The notes: generated by a model from the sequence alone, not told the origin. Counted from the stretch's first letter, positions 26,220 through 36,345 are shown. The stretch: DNA of 64,000 bases from Rhizobium album (GCF_003122325.1 NZ_QFBC01000017.1:1-64000); one strand, 5' to 3'. Numbers and translations: made by a program.

Positions 26220-27731
26220 TCAGGTGCCGCAGAATGTCCTGAGCACACGCTCGTCGTCGCGTGGCGGCGTTGCCAGATCGGCATCTTCCGCGTGTTCGTC
26301 GAACGGATGGACAAGCGCATCGACAAGCCGTTCGAAGACGGCGAAATTGCCGGCAGTCCCGGCAGCAATGGCCTGCTCGATGCGGTGATTGCGGGGAATA
26401 AGAAACGGGTTGACGGCCCGCATCGCCGTTTCCCGCTGCTGCGTATCTTCCGGCTCCCGCGCCAGCCGCGCACGCCATTGTCCGGCCCAGCCGTCATAGA
26501 GAGCCGCGTCGCTAAATTGCGCCCGCGCCCTCTCGTCATTGCCGGTAACGGCATCGCAGAGCCCCCGGAATGTCAGCGTGAAATCGGCCCCGCCGCGATG
26601 CATGGCGTCGAGCAGCGCTTCTATGAGCGCCGCGTCGCCATCCTCGGCGGTGGCGAGGCCGATCTTGCTGCGCATGCGCAACAGCCATTGCGCCTGGTAG
26701 AGATGGGCGAAACCGATCACCTGGTCGTTGGCGATCTCGACGGCCTTGTCGATATCCGCATCGAGCAACGGCAGGAAGGTTTCCGCAAGCCGCGCCAGGT
26801 TCCACTGTGCCACGGCTGGCTGGTTACGATAGGCGTAGCGGCCGGAATGATCGATCGAGCTGAAGACCTTGGCAGGATCATAAGCATCGAGAAAGGCGCA
26901 AGGACCGAAATCGATCGTCTCGCCGGAGACCGTCATGTTGTCGGTGTTCATCACACCGTGGATGAAACCGACGGACATCCACCGGGCGATCAGCGCCGCC
27001 TGCCGCTCGATGATCGCCTGCAGCAGGGCCGCGGCCGGGTTTTCCGCTTCGGCGACGGCGGGATAGTGGCGGCGGATGGCGTAATCCGCCAGCCGCTGCA
27101 GCCCCTCGACATCGCCGCGCGCGGCAAAGAACTGGAACGTGCCGACACGGATATGGCTGGCGGCCACGCGGGTGAAAACCGCGCCCGGCAGCACCGTTTC
27201 GCGATAGACCTGATCGCCGGTGAGCACGGCGGCCAGCGCACGTGTCGAGGGAATGCCGAGCGCATGCATGGCTTCGCTGACGATGTATTCGCGCAACACC
27301 GGGCCGAGCGCCGCCCGTCCGTCACCGCGGCGGGAAAACGGCGTCGGGCCGCCACCCTTCAATTGGATGTCGCGGCGCACGCCGTTGCGGTCGACGACCT
27401 CGCCGAGCAGGATGGCCCGCCCGTCGCCGAGCTGCGGCACGAACTGGCCGAACTGATGGCCGGCATAGGCCATGGCGATCGGCTCGGCGCCGGGCGGCAG
27501 GTCCTGCCCGGCAAAGATCGCGGCACCCGCCGGACCGTCGAGACGATCGGCCTGCAGGCCGAGCTCCGTCGCCAGCCGGCGATTGAAGCGGATCATCACC
27601 GGCGCCGTGGCTGCCGATGGCCGCTGGCGCAGCTGGAAAGGGGCCGGGAGCCGGGCATAGCTGTTGTCGAAAGGGAAAAGCGGCAGCGTCGAAGCCGCCG
27701 TCTCGGAAGGTGTGGTGGTCATGGTAACCAA
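26220..27731 (-). CDS. selO: SelO/YdiU-family protein AMPylase
   Basis: A 503-residue pseudokinase-fold protein of the SelO (UPF0061/YdiU) family, which transfers AMP to proteins and in characterised bacteria links to oxidative stress. Visible signatures are FDNSYARLP at the N-terminus, [19 protein letters not shown], the ATP-binding [41 protein letters not shown], and the terminal TFCGT, whose Cys aligns with Sec in eukaryotic SelO. Length is normal. The ATG at 27731 or 27722 may be used. It stands alone, convergent with hup. Confidence 0.93.
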   Translation of the reverse strand: MVTMTTTPSETAASTLPLFPFDNSYARLPAPFQLRQRPSAATAPVMIRFNRRLATELGLQADRLDGPAGAAIFAGQDLPPGAEPIAMAYAGHQFGQFVPQLGDGRAILLGEVVDRNGVRRDIQLKGGGPTPFSRRGDGRAALGPVLREYIVSEAMHALGIPSTRALAAVLTGDQVYRETVLPGAVFTRVAASHIRVGTFQFFAARGDVEGLQRLADYAIRRHYPAVAEAENPAAALLQAIIERQAALIARWMSVGFIHGVMNTDNMTVSGETIDFGPCAFLDAYDPAKVFSSIDHSGRYAYRNQPAVAQWNLARLAETFLPLLDADIDKAVEIANDQVIGFAHLYQAQWLLRMRSKIGLATAEDGDAALIEALLDAMHRGGADFTLTFRGLCDAVTGNDERARAQFSDAALYDGWAGQWRARLAREPEDTQQRETAMRAVNPFLIPRNHRIEQAIAAGTAGNFAVFERLVDALVHPFDEHAEDADLATPPRDDERVLRTFCGT

Positions 27732-27910
27732 CTCGCGCAGGATTCTGGCCGTTTGTATAGCAGCCGCTCACGGCGGCATAAACTCCAAACGAAGCTGCGG
27801 CATCACGGTTCCGTATGCCCGCAGGCAATACCGGCGACAGAACGATTGAGTGCTGTGCTTGTCAATGCGGCCATCCGAGCCGGATAGGTCCGGTCGGAGG
27901 CGTCGTCTGA

Positions 27911-28381
27911 TCAGGCCGTATGGGCGGATTGCGGCACGCGCGCCGTCGGCGCGGCCGAAAAGTTGCCGTCGTTTTCGACGAACTGTTCGAGCGTCATGTT
28001 GTCGAGGATCGAGGCGATGGCATCACGGACATCTGTCATCGAGCGGCGCACTTCGCAGCGTTCGGGATCGGCGCAATCCTCGCAAACCTCGAATGCGGTG
28101 CGGCTGGCGCAGCGGATCGGGGCCAGCGGACCGTCGAGCGTGCGGATCACCTGCCCGATATGGATTTCGGAGGCCGGGCGCGAGAGCGAATAGCCGCCGC
28201 CCGGGCCCTTCTTGGAACGCAGAATGCCGGCATTGCGCAGTTCAAGCAGAATGGCGTCGAGAAACTTCTTCGGGATATTGTTGCGCGTGGCGATTTCCGT
28301 GATGAAAGCGGTTTCGCCAGGATTGAGTTGGGCCAGATCGACCAGAGCCTTGAGCCCGTATTTTCCTTTTTTCGTCAGCAT
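27911..28381 (-). CDS. Rrf2-family transcriptional regulator
   Basis: A 156-residue Rrf2/IscR-like regulator. The N-terminal winged HTH (MLTKKGKYGLKALVDLAQ, then FITEIATRNNIPKKFLDAIL) is followed by GPGGGYSLSRP. A Cys cluster lies at about residues 91-109 (CASRTAFEVCEDCADPERC), so an iron-sulfur cluster or thiol sensing is possible. It is divergent from the sulfate transporter operon with a 404-base gap, so control of sulfate uptake is likely, as for CymR-type Rrf2 proteins (inference). Confidence 0.9.
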   Translation of the reverse strand: MLTKKGKYGLKALVDLAQLNPGETAFITEIATRNNIPKKFLDAILLELRNAGILRSKKGPGGGYSLSRPASEIHIGQVIRTLDGPLAPIRCASRTAFEVCEDCADPERCEVRRSMTDVRDAIASILDNMTLEQFVENDGNFSAAPTARVPQSAHTA

Positions 28382-28672
28382 AACAATTCGCTTTTCCCGG
28401 AAGGCATAAATAACGCGAGGACCGCCCGAAGCGGCACGGAGTGCGTAAACTGCTGGAGACGACCATTGCCGTTGAATTATGGCGGAAATAGCCCTGTCAA
28501 AGACACCCTACAAGGGAATAATTCACAAGTTGCATAGTTTTTATGATCAACATGAAATATGTCGTGAAAATCTCCGTTTTCCCCGGCTTTTTTCAGCGGA
28601 TTGCCGCCGCCTCCTCCGCTGGAACCGCCGCTGTGGCTCAGAAGCCGATTTACTTCCAGGCAATTGGATTTA

Positions 28673-28702
28673 AGAATGGGCCGCGATAGGGCATCCCATT
28701 CT
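28673..28702 (+). promoter_or_regulatory. Hairpin upstream of the sulfate operon
   Basis: AGAATGGG (28673-28680) and CCCATTCT (28695-28702) form a perfect 8-base stem around a 14-base loop, extendable by TTTA/TAAA with one bulge. It lies within the 404-base gap between the rrf2 gene and sbp, 84 bases before sbp. It could be an operator or part of a structured leader RNA. No known riboswitch could be matched by eye. Confidence 0.4.
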
Positions 28703-28730
28703 AAAGGTTTTCCTTCATCGGAAACGTTCT

Positions 28731-28769
28731 GCGTTACCTAACACCATAGATTTGATAGAGTTTAGGAAC
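28731..28769 (+). promoter_or_regulatory. Imperfect palindrome just upstream of sbp
   Basis: GTTACCTAAC at 28734-28743 faces GTTTAGGAAC at 28760-28769 as an imperfect inverted repeat with a 16-base spacer. It ends just before the strong ribosome site AAAGGAGG of sbp. Spacing and symmetry suit a regulator such as the divergent Rrf2 protein. Binding is inferred. Confidence 0.4.
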
Positions 28770-28785
28770 AACAAAGGAGGTATCG

Positions 28786-29811
28786 ATGAACAAAACCCGG
28801 GTTACGCGGCTTCTGGCGGCCGCAGTTCTTGCCGGCGCCCTTCAGGTAGGAGGCCTTGCTTCCGCCTTTGCCGACCAGACGATCCTGAACGTGTCTTACG
28901 ATCCGACGCGGGAGCTTTACAAGGACTTCAACGCCGCCTTTGCCGAAAAGTGGAAGGCCGACACCGGCGAAACGCTGACGATCCAGACCTCGCACGGCGG
29001 TTCCGGCAAGCAGGCGCGTTCGGTCATCGACGGTCTCGATGCCGACGTCGTCACCCTGGCGCTGGAAGCGGATATCAATGCCATCGCCAAGGAAACCGGC
29101 AAGATCCCGGCGGACTGGAAGACCAAGTTCGAAAACAACAGCGCACCCTACACGTCGACGATCGTCTTCCTTGTCCGCAAGGGCAATCCGAAGGCCATCA
29201 AGGACTGGGGCGACCTGGTGAAGGACGATGTCCAGGTGATAACGCCGAACCCGAAGACCTCGGGCGGCGCCCGCTGGAACGTGCTGGCCGCCTGGGCCTG
29301 GGCGCGCCAGGCCAATGGCGGCGACGATGCCAAGGCGCAGGAATACGTCGCCGAGCTGTTCAAGCACGTACCGGTGCTCGACACGGGTGCGCGCGGCTCG
29401 ACCACGACCTTCGTCCAGCGCGGGCTGGGCGACGTGCTGCTCGCCTGGGAAAACGAAGCCTATCTGTCGCTCGCCGAACTCGGTCCCGACCAGTTCGAGA
29501 TCGTGACGCCGTCCGTCTCGATCAAGGCGGAGCCGCCGGTGGCGCTTGTCGACGGCAACGTCGATGCCAAGGGCACCCGCAAGGTGGCGGAAGCCTATCT
29601 GCAGTACCTCTACTCCGACGTAGGGCAGAAGCTGGCGGCCAAGCACTATTACCGCCCCTACAAGCCCGAACTGGCCGAAAAGGAAGACATTGCCCGCTTC
29701 GGCGAAGTCAAGCTTGCGACCATCGAGGAGTTTGGCGGCTGGGCGGAGGCGCAGCCAAAATTCTTCGGCGACGGCGGCATCTTCGACCAGATCTACAAGC
29801 CGGGACAATAA
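28786..29811 (+). CDS. sbp: Sulfate ABC transporter substrate-binding protein
   Basis: A 341-residue periplasmic sulfate/thiosulfate binding protein. A signal peptide (about residues 1-28, ending AFA) precedes DQTILNVSYDPTRELYKDFN, the classic Sbp/CysP start. HGGSGKQARSVIDGL and NPKTSGGARWNVLAAW are ligand-pocket segments. AAAGGAGG lies 7-8 bases before the ATG. It starts the sbp-cysT-cysW-cysA operon, divergent from rrf2. Sbp and CysP are close relatives, so the exact preference (sulfate or thiosulfate) is uncertain. Confidence 0.95.
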   Translation: MNKTRVTRLLAAAVLAGALQVGGLASAFADQTILNVSYDPTRELYKDFNAAFAEKWKADTGETLTIQTSHGGSGKQARSVIDGLDADVVTLALEADINAIAKETGKIPADWKTKFENNSAPYTSTIVFLVRKGNPKAIKDWGDLVKDDVQVITPNPKTSGGARWNVLAAWAWARQANGGDDAKAQEYVAELFKHVPVLDTGARGSTTTFVQRGLGDVLLAWENEAYLSLAELGPDQFEIVTPSVSIKAEPPVALVDGNVDAKGTRKVAEAYLQYLYSDVGQKLAAKHYYRPYKPELAEKEDIARFGEVKLATIEEFGGWAEAQPKFFGDGGIFDQIYKPGQ

Positions 29812-29817
29812 GACGGC

Positions 29818-30675
29818 ATGAACACACAGACCCGCAAAGCATGGCGGATCAGACAACCGAGCGTCATCCCCGGATTCGGGTTGGCGCTCGGCGTTACTCT
29901 GTTTTGGCTCGTCCTCGTCATCCTCATCCCACTGTCCGGCCTGCTTATCCGATCCAGCGCGCTCGGAGCGGCGAATTTCTGGGCGCTGGCAACCGATCCG
30001 CGCACGCTGAATGCGTTGCGGGTTTCCTTCGGCACAGCCTTCGCCGCCGCCCTGGTCAACGTGATCTTCGGCATCGTGCTGGCCTGGGTGCTGGTCCGCT
30101 ACAGCTTTCCGGGCAAGCGCATCATCGATGCGATGGTCGACCTGCCTTTCGCGCTGCCGACTGCGGTCGCCGGCATCGCGCTGACCACGCTCTACGCGCC
30201 GAACGGCTGGATCGGCCAATGGCTGACGCCCCTCGGCATCAAGGTGGCCTTCACGCCCGTTGGCATCACCATCGCGCTGATCTTCATCGGCCTGCCGTTC
30301 GTTGTCCGTACGGTTCAGCCGATCATGGAAGAAATCGACCGTGAGGTGGAGGAAGCCGCCGCCACGCTGGGGGCGACACGCTTCCAGACGATTTCGCGCG
30401 TGCTGCTGCCGGGCCTGACACCCGCGGTGCTGACCGGTTTCGCGCTCGCCTTCGCCCGCGGGGTCGGCGAATACGGCTCGGTCATCTTCATCGCCGGCAA
30501 CCTGCCCTATGTTTCCGAAATCGCCCCGCTTCTCATCGTCATCCGGCTGGAGGAGTTCAACTATCCGGCCGCGACGGCAATTGCCGCAGTCATGCTGCTG
30601 ATTTCCTTCATGATGCTGCTGGTCATCAATCTCATCCAGAGCTGGAGCCGAAGGAGGTATGGTTATGGCGCATGA
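29818..30675 (+). CDS. cysT: Sulfate ABC transporter permease CysT
   Basis: A 285-residue inner-membrane permease (CysT/CysU) with about six membrane segments. [22 protein letters not shown] is characteristic, and the ATPase-docking loop reads [21 protein letters not shown]. It starts 6 bases after sbp and overlaps cysW by 11 bases. The usual N-terminal [14 protein letters not shown] hydrophobic start is present. Confidence 0.95.
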   Translation: MNTQTRKAWRIRQPSVIPGFGLALGVTLFWLVLVILIPLSGLLIRSSALGAANFWALATDPRTLNALRVSFGTAFAAALVNVIFGIVLAWVLVRYSFPGKRIIDAMVDLPFALPTAVAGIALTTLYAPNGWIGQWLTPLGIKVAFTPVGITIALIFIGLPFVVRTVQPIMEEIDREVEEAAATLGATRFQTISRVLLPGLTPAVLTGFALAFARGVGEYGSVIFIAGNLPYVSEIAPLLIVIRLEEFNYPAATAIAAVMLLISFMMLLVINLIQSWSRRRYGYGA

Positions 30676-31546
30676 TGCCTCCCAACCGCAGCAGCGTCTT
30701 GCACGGGTCGGCAAGGCCACGACCGAGAAGCCGGCGGCCCGCTGGGCGCTGATCGCGATCTCGCTGCTGTTCCTGCTGCTGATGCTGTTCCTGCCGCTGA
30801 CCGCCGTCTTCGTCGAGGCGTTCCGCAAGGGCCTGTTCGCCTTCATCAAGGCGTTGGGCGATCCCGAAACCTTTTCGGCCATCCGCCTGACGCTGATCGT
30901 CGCCGGCATCGCCGTGCCGCTCAACCTGGTGTTCGGCATTGCCGCCGCCTGGGCGATCGCCAAGTTCGAATTCAAGGGCAAGGCATTCCTGACGACGCTC
31001 ATCGACCTGCCTTTCTCCGTCTCGCCGGTGATTTCGGGCCTGGTCTTCGTGCTGCTGTTCGGCTCGCACAGCGTTCTCGGGCCTTTCCTGCAGAGCTACG
31101 GCATCAAAATCCTGTTCGCCGTGCCGGGGCTGGTGCTTGCCACGGTTTTCGTCACCTTTCCTTTCGTCGCGCGCGAACTCATTCCGCTGATGCAGGAACA
31201 GGGAACCGCAGACGAGGAAGCAGCGCTTTCACTGGGCGCCAGCGGCTGGCAGACCTTCTGGTACGTCACGCTGCCGAACATCAAGTGGGGCCTGCTCTAC
31301 GGCGTGCTGCTCTGCAACGCCCGTGCCATGGGCGAGTTCGGTGCGGTTTCGGTGGTGTCGGGCCATATCCGCGGCCAGACGAACACCATGCCGCTGCAGG
31401 TCGAAATCCTCTATAACGAATATAATTTCGTCGCCGCCTTCGCCGTCGCGACACTGCTGGCCCTGCTTGCGCTGGTCACGCTTGTGCTCAAGACATTGCT
31501 GGAAATGCGTTACAGCGCAGAAATCGCAGCCAGCCGGCGCCACTGA
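30665..31546 (+). CDS. cysW: Sulfate ABC transporter permease CysW
   Basis: A 293-residue inner-membrane permease. [17 protein letters not shown] and the EAA loop [20 protein letters not shown] are typical of CysW, as is [20 protein letters not shown]. The AAGGAGG at 30651-30657 favours the ATG at 30665 over the one at 30659. It overlaps cysT and is followed 11 bases later by cysA. Confidence 0.95.
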   Translation: MAHDASQPQQRLARVGKATTEKPAARWALIAISLLFLLLMLFLPLTAVFVEAFRKGLFAFIKALGDPETFSAIRLTLIVAGIAVPLNLVFGIAAAWAIAKFEFKGKAFLTTLIDLPFSVSPVISGLVFVLLFGSHSVLGPFLQSYGIKILFAVPGLVLATVFVTFPFVARELIPLMQEQGTADEEAALSLGASGWQTFWYVTLPNIKWGLLYGVLLCNARAMGEFGAVSVVSGHIRGQTNTMPLQVEILYNEYNFVAAFAVATLLALLALVTLVLKTLLEMRYSAEIAASRRH

Positions 31547-31557
31547 AAGGTTTTTGA

Positions 31558-32598
31558 ATGGAAGTTCGCGTTGAAAAGCTGCGCAAGGAATTCGAGCGCT
31601 TTCCGGCACTGCATCATGTTTCGCTCGATATCCGCTCGGGAGAGCTGATTGCATTGCTCGGCCCCTCCGGTTCGGGCAAGACCACCCTGCTGCGGCTGAT
31701 TGCCGGGCTGGAGGCGCCGACCGAAGGCAAGATCTTTTTCGGTGAGCAGGATGCCTCCTACAAATCGGTTCAGGAGCGCAATATCGGTTTCGTTTTCCAG
31801 CATTATGCCTTGTTCCGGCATATGACGGTGCTGGAGAACGTCTCCTTCGGCCTGAAAATCCGGCCCGCCAAGCGCCGTCCGGAGGCAGCGGAGATCAAGA
31901 AGCGGGCATTTGAACTGCTGGAACTGGTCCAGCTTTCCGGCCTTGAAAAGCGTTACCCCGCCCAGCTTTCGGGCGGTCAGCGTCAGCGTGTGGCGCTGGC
32001 CCGCGCCATGGCGGTGGAACCCAACGTGCTTTTGCTCGACGAGCCTTTTGGCGCGCTCGATGCCCAGGTGCGCAAGGACCTGCGCAAGTGGCTGCGCGAG
32101 ATCCATGACCAGACGGGACATACAACCGTTTTCGTGACGCACGACCAGGAAGAAGCGCTGGAGCTTGCCGATCGCATCGTCGTCATGAGCCAGGGCCGCA
32201 TAGAACAGGTCGGCACGCCGGACGAAGTCTACGACAATCCGAATTCGCCGTTCGTTTTCGGCTTCATCGGCCAGTCCAACTGTCTCAAGGTGCGCATTTC
32301 CAACCATGAGGTCTGGTTCGAGGACCGGCCGATCGGTGTCCCGGCGCCCGGAGAGCGGGAAGGCGAAGCACTCCTGTATTTCCGCCCGCACGACATTCAG
32401 ATCCTGGATGGCTGCGGCGGCTGCATGGCCGGCGTGGTGGCATCGTCGCGGCGCGTCGCCGGGACGCGGCATGTGGAGGTCGATGTCGGCAGCGGCCACA
32501 ACCCCGTCGAAATCGAGCTGCCGCCGGAAAGGGCGGCCGGCATCGACCGCAGCCGGATCGCTTTCCGTCCGACCAAGTGGAAGATCTTCAGGCCTTGA
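31558..32598 (+). CDS. cysA: Sulfate ABC transporter ATP-binding protein CysA
   Basis: A 346-residue ABC ATPase: Walker [12 protein letters not shown] (about residues 35-45), Q-loop [15 protein letters not shown], signature [14 protein letters not shown], Walker [14 protein letters not shown], and His in [10 protein letters not shown]. The C-terminal TOBE-like part ([10 protein letters not shown] onward) is normal for CysA. It is the last gene of the sulfate operon, ending at a strong hairpin convergent with the D-aminoacylase-like gene. Confidence 0.95.
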   Translation: MEVRVEKLRKEFERFPALHHVSLDIRSGELIALLGPSGSGKTTLLRLIAGLEAPTEGKIFFGEQDASYKSVQERNIGFVFQHYALFRHMTVLENVSFGLKIRPAKRRPEAAEIKKRAFELLELVQLSGLEKRYPAQLSGGQRQRVALARAMAVEPNVLLLDEPFGALDAQVRKDLRKWLREIHDQTGHTTVFVTHDQEEALELADRIVVMSQGRIEQVGTPDEVYDNPNSPFVFGFIGQSNCLKVRISNHEVWFEDRPIGVPAPGEREGEALLYFRPHDIQILDGCGGCMAGVVASSRRVAGTRHVEVDVGSGHNPVEIELPPERAAGIDRSRIAFRPTKWKIFRP

Positions 32599-32607
32599 CC
32601 AGCCGTA

Positions 32608-32644
32608 TCGCCCCGGTCGGGATCAGAGAACCCGGCCGGGGCGA
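32608..32644. terminator. Convergent hairpin after cysA
   Basis: A 14-base stem with one G-T wobble (left arm 32608-32621, right arm 32631-32644) has a 9-base loop. It begins 10 bases past the cysA stop and covers the last codons and stop of the minus-strand amidohydrolase gene. No long T run follows, but stability and position support termination of cysA. Confidence 0.55.
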
Positions 32645-34212
32645 AGGCCCGTCTGCTTTCCGGCGCGGATGACCGCGCCGCCGTTCACCCAGACATCGGT
32701 AATGCCCGACGGCATCCGCGTCGGGTTTTCGAAGCTGGCGTGGTCGCTGATGCCGTTCTCGAAAAGCACGAGGTCGGCAGCCATGCCGGGGCGCAGGATG
32801 CCGCGACCCTGAAGCGAAAATCGCTGCGCCGCTACCGACGTCATCCGACGCACGGCCTCCTCGATCGAAAACCACCTCTTGTCGCGCCGGAGCGTGCCGG
32901 CAAGCCGCGGAAACGTGCCGAAAGCACGCGGATGCGGCTTCGACCCGGGACGTGGCAGGCCGTCGGAACCGGCCATGAACAGGCGCCCGCAGCAGGCGGC
33001 ATGCAGGTCGTCCTCATGCAGCTGGAACAGGATGATGCCAGTCTGGCCTTCGTCCTCGTCGATGAAACGCAACAGCAGGTCGAAGGGGGCGATGCCGAGC
33101 GCCGTGGCCGCCGCCGCCATGTCCTGCCCTTCGAGCCCTTTCAGCCCGGCGGCACCGATGGCCGACAGCCGGACATTGTCCCAGCCGATCAGCGAGACCT
33201 TGCTTTCGCCGGGAAAGGCATCGCCGCCCTCCTCGACCCATTGCCGCAGGACGGAGACGGCCTGCGGATCGCCGAGGCGCCGTTTCAGGCCGTCGAGCCC
33301 GCCATCCATGACGGCTGGCGGCAGAAGCTGCAGGATCCAGGTGCTGCCGGCGGGATAAGGATACATGTCGAAGCTGATATCGATGCCTTCCTCACGAAAA
33401 TCCTCCAGCATGGCGATGGCTTTCGGGACCTGCCCCCAGTTCGGCCGGCCGGCGGATTGCAGATGCGACAGCAGACCGGCGGCACCCGAGGCACGCAGCA
33501 CGTCGCCGAATTCGGCAATGGCATTGAGAAGGCCTGCCTCGTAGCTGCGGACATGGGCGGCCAGGACCCTGCCGTGGCGTCGCACCACCGCACCGAGCGC
33601 CACGAGTTCGTCCCGGTCTGCAAAGGCGCTCGGCGGATAGACGAGGCCGAGCGACAGGCCTGCCGCCCCCTGCGCCAGTTGCGCGTCGAGCAAAGCGGCC
33701 ATGCGCCGGATGTCATCGGCGCCGGCCGGTCGCCGGTCATGCCCCATCACCGCCAGCCGCAGCGCCGCATGGCCGACCAGCGAGACGAGGTTCGGCGCGA
33801 TCCCCTGCCCTTCCAGCATGTCGCGATACGCGGTGAAATCGGCAAAAATCTCGGTCGGCAAGGTTTCCCCGAGCAGGCCGGAAAAATGCCGGCGCAGATC
33901 CTCATGGGAGCCGGCCGTCGCCGGATAGAGCGAGAAGGAGCAGTTGCCGACGACGATGCTGGTCACGCCCTGGAAGATCTTCTCCGGCCGGTCCGGTTCG
34001 CGCAGGAAAATCAGGTCGTCATGGCAATGGGCGTCGATAAAGCCCGGCGCGAGGAAACGCTCGTCCGCATCGATGATCCGCGCCTCGGGACTGAGCGCGA
34101 GGTCGGTGCCGATCGCCGCAATCCTTCCGCCCGAGATGCCAACATCGCCGCGATACCACGGCGCCCCGGTCCCATCGATGATCCGGGCGTTGCGGATAAG
34201 GGTATCCTTCAT
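32623..34212 (-). CDS. N-acyl-D-amino-acid deacylase / D-aminoacylase-like amidohydrolase
   Basis: A 529-residue amidohydrolase-superfamily enzyme close to N-acyl-D-amino-acid deacylases. The N-terminal strand (RNARIIDGTGAPWYRGDVGI), GFIDAHCHDD, the bridging Cys region VVGNCSF and GRGILRPGMAADLVLF near the C-terminus are family landmarks. Such zinc enzymes hydrolyse N-acyl-D-amino acids or related amides in the cytoplasm. The ATG at 34212 follows GGGAAAAATC; the longer open frame is spurious. It is divergent from a ROK regulator across a gap with a clear operator-like palindrome, so local control is likely. Confidence 0.88.
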   Translation of the reverse strand: MKDTLIRNARIIDGTGAPWYRGDVGISGGRIAAIGTDLALSPEARIIDADERFLAPGFIDAHCHDDLIFLREPDRPEKIFQGVTSIVVGNCSFSLYPATAGSHEDLRRHFSGLLGETLPTEIFADFTAYRDMLEGQGIAPNLVSLVGHAALRLAVMGHDRRPAGADDIRRMAALLDAQLAQGAAGLSLGLVYPPSAFADRDELVALGAVVRRHGRVLAAHVRSYEAGLLNAIAEFGDVLRASGAAGLLSHLQSAGRPNWGQVPKAIAMLEDFREEGIDISFDMYPYPAGSTWILQLLPPAVMDGGLDGLKRRLGDPQAVSVLRQWVEEGGDAFPGESKVSLIGWDNVRLSAIGAAGLKGLEGQDMAAAATALGIAPFDLLLRFIDEDEGQTGIILFQLHEDDLHAACCGRLFMAGSDGLPRPGSKPHPRAFGTFPRLAGTLRRDKRWFSIEEAVRRMTSVAAQRFSLQGRGILRPGMAADLVLFENGISDHASFENPTRMPSGITDVWVNGGAVIRAGKQTGLRPGRVL

Positions 34213-34354
34213 GATTTTTCCCGATTGCGTCCTGGCCGGAAACCCCGGCATTCCTCTGCCCAGACTTCTATCCGCCAATCTCTCAGCCGGATAGAGCGTC
34301 ACGGCAACAGCCGTCAAGTAATTGCCAGCATTGACAAAAGTCCGGATAACTTAT

Positions 34355-34377
34355 TAGTTCGGTCAATAAACGAACTA
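34355..34377. promoter_or_regulatory. Candidate ROK-regulator operator
   Basis: TAGTTCG (34355-34361) and CGAACTA (34371-34377) form a perfect 7-base inverted repeat with a 9-base spacer. It lies 14 bases before the ROK start and 143 bases before the divergent amidohydrolase start, where it could serve autoregulation and control of the neighbour. Assignment to the ROK protein is inferred from position. Confidence 0.55.
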
Positions 34378-34391
34378 TCTGGAGTGAACCC

Positions 34392-35612
34392 ATGAGTGAT
34401 GGCCAGCGGCTTTCGCGAAAGCTTTCCCGACATGCCGTCATGGAGGCCATCCTCAAGAGCGGCCCCATTTCGCGGGCAGCGCTCTCCAAGGAGACGGCCC
34501 TGTCGAAGCAGACGATTTCCGAGATCGTCGGCGCTCTTGAGGCCCAGGGGTTCGTGCGGCAGACGGGCCGCACGCACGGCCATATCGGCCGCACGGCGGT
34601 CAATTATGAACTTGTCCCGGAAGCCGCCTATGTCGCTGCCGTCGATCTCGGCGGCACCAAGATCGCCGTGGCGATGGCCGACCTCGCCTGCAACCTCGTT
34701 GCCGAGGGCGTTGCGCCGACCGATCCCCGCGGCGGGCAATTCGTCGTCGATCAGATTGCCGACCTGTGCCGGAAGGCGGCTCTCGGCAAAGGCATTGCCG
34801 TCGAACGCATCCGGCTTGCCGTCATCGGTGTGCCGGGCTCGCCGGACAAGGCAACGGGCCGTGTGCTGCTGGTACCGAACATTGCCGATTTCGACCGCAT
34901 GGATGTAGCCGCCGCCTTCGAAAAAGCGTTCGGCGCGCCAGTGGTGCTGGAAAACGACGTCAATCTCGGCGCGGTCGGCGAAAAATGGATCGGCCAGGGC
35001 CGGGGTGTCGACAACCTCGCTTATGTCGCGCTTGGCACGGGCACGGGCAGCGGCCTGATCGTCGGCGGCGAACTTTTGCGCGGCTTCGGCAATGCTGCCG
35101 GCGAAATCGCTTTTCTGCCTTTCGGCGCCGATCCCTTCGACCCGGCATCGCTCGGCATGGGCGCCTTCGAGCGGCTGGCGGGTTCGTTCGGCATGGTCGA
35201 ACTGTTTCGCCAGCGCAGCGGTGAAACGGTTTCGGTCCCCGCCCTGTTCGAAAAGGCGGCGGCCGGTGTGCCGGCGGCGATCGGGGTCCTGGACGATACC
35301 GGCAAATTGCTGGCACGCGGCATTGCCGCCATCGCGGCGATCGCCAATCCCGAAAAGGTCGTGCTCGGCGGTTCGATCGGGCTGCGGACAGAGATGCTGG
35401 AGCGCATCCGCCGCTATCTGCCGCTGTGTTTTCCCTACCCCGTCACGGTCGAACCGGCTTTGCTCGGCGGCCGAGCGGCGGTCATCGGTGCGGCGGCAAT
35501 CGGCGTAGGCCAATTGCATGGCCATCTTTTCGAAGGCAATCCGCCATCGGGACGCTTGACCTTGCCGCCGGCAGGGCCGCTGCTGGCATCCGTGCCGGAA
35601 AACGGCGAATAA
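34392..35612 (+). CDS. ROK-family transcriptional regulator
   Basis: A 406-residue ROK (NagC/XylR-type) protein. An N-terminal winged HTH (about residues 12-60, ISRAALSKETALSKQTISEI) is followed by the actin-like sugar-kinase fold with AAVDLGGTKIAVA, GVPGSPDKATG and ENDVNLGAVGE. The usual Cys-rich zinc motif of ROK proteins (CGxxGCxE) is not evident: the matching segment reads GNAAGEIAFLPFGAD. It therefore probably lacks kinase activity and structural zinc. It is divergent from the D-aminoacylase-like gene, so an amino-sugar or acyl-amino-acid effector is plausible. Confidence 0.88.
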   Translation: MSDGQRLSRKLSRHAVMEAILKSGPISRAALSKETALSKQTISEIVGALEAQGFVRQTGRTHGHIGRTAVNYELVPEAAYVAAVDLGGTKIAVAMADLACNLVAEGVAPTDPRGGQFVVDQIADLCRKAALGKGIAVERIRLAVIGVPGSPDKATGRVLLVPNIADFDRMDVAAAFEKAFGAPVVLENDVNLGAVGEKWIGQGRGVDNLAYVALGTGTGSGLIVGGELLRGFGNAAGEIAFLPFGADPFDPASLGMGAFERLAGSFGMVELFRQRSGETVSVPALFEKAAAGVPAAIGVLDDTGKLLARGIAAIAAIANPEKVVLGGSIGLRTEMLERIRRYLPLCFPYPVTVEPALLGGRAAVIGAAAIGVGQLHGHLFEGNPPSGRLTLPPAGPLLASVPENGE

Positions 35613-35625
35613 TCGCTGCGAGGTC

Positions 35626-36303
35626 TCACATCGCCTGCAGCACCTGCTCCAGTGAATTGGCGGTTTCCTGGTAATGGCAACAGAGCGCCTCCACCGCGCC
35701 CTCCGGGTCGCGTGCCAGCGTCCTGTCCATGATCATCCGGTGTTCGGCCGCCACATCCCTCGTAAGGTCGACGCTGATTGATACCCGGCGGTAGCGGTCG
35801 GCGCGCGTGAACAGCTTTTCGCAGATTTCCAGCAGGATCGGCGAGCGGCAGGCGGAAATCAGGGCCTGGTGGAAGGCCGCATGCCGTTCGTCCCAGTCGT
35901 CGCGCACCACCGAAGGAATGTCGTCGCGCTGGCGCGGCAGCCGCGCCATCAGGTGGTGCGCCGCGATGATGCGGCTTTCCCAGCCGTCGTCGCCATGCAG
36001 GATCGACAGGCGCAAAGCTTCGGATTCGCACAGTTTCCGCATCGCCGTGATGTCGCGCAACTCATCGAGCGACAGGCTGGCGACACTGTAGCCCTTGTGG
36101 TTGTCGAGCGTCGTAAAACCTTCCGCCGTCAGCCGGGCCAGCGCCTCGCGCACCGGGGTGACGCTCATGCCGCACAGCGCCTGCAACTCGGCAAAGCGCA
36201 ACCTGTCCCCCGGCCGGAAACGGCCGGCACGGATCGCCTCGTGAATGAGGGTGTAGGCGTCACCCGCCAAAGTGCCCGAGGATTTTTTCTTCGCGTCCGC
36301 CAT
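35626..36303 (-). CDS. GntR-family (FCD) transcriptional regulator
   Basis: A 225-residue FadR-subfamily regulator: an N-terminal winged HTH (about residues 15-75, with GDRLRFAELQALCGMSVTPVREALARL) and a C-terminal FCD helical bundle with likely metal-binding residues (D and H in WDERHAAFHQAL, AEHRMIMD). Effectors of this class are usually small organic acids. GGGAACGAG precedes the ATG at 36303. It is divergent from the FAH-family and SDR genes, and the gap has a 19-base palindrome, so it probably represses them. Confidence 0.9.
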   Translation of the reverse strand: MADAKKKSSGTLAGDAYTLIHEAIRAGRFRPGDRLRFAELQALCGMSVTPVREALARLTAEGFTTLDNHKGYSVASLSLDELRDITAMRKLCESEALRLSILHGDDGWESRIIAAHHLMARLPRQRDDIPSVVRDDWDERHAAFHQALISACRSPILLEICEKLFTRADRYRRVSISVDLTRDVAAEHRMIMDRTLARDPEGAVEALCCHYQETANSLEQVLQAM

Positions 36304-36345
36304 CTCGTTCCCAGATTTGGCAAAATGCCAAGGATTTTCGAAAAT

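Noticed and set aside
28673-28702. SAM-II or other known riboswitch before the sulfate operon
   Set aside because: I could not match the conserved core of any known class. Only a simple stem is evident, so it is listed as an unclassified regulatory element.
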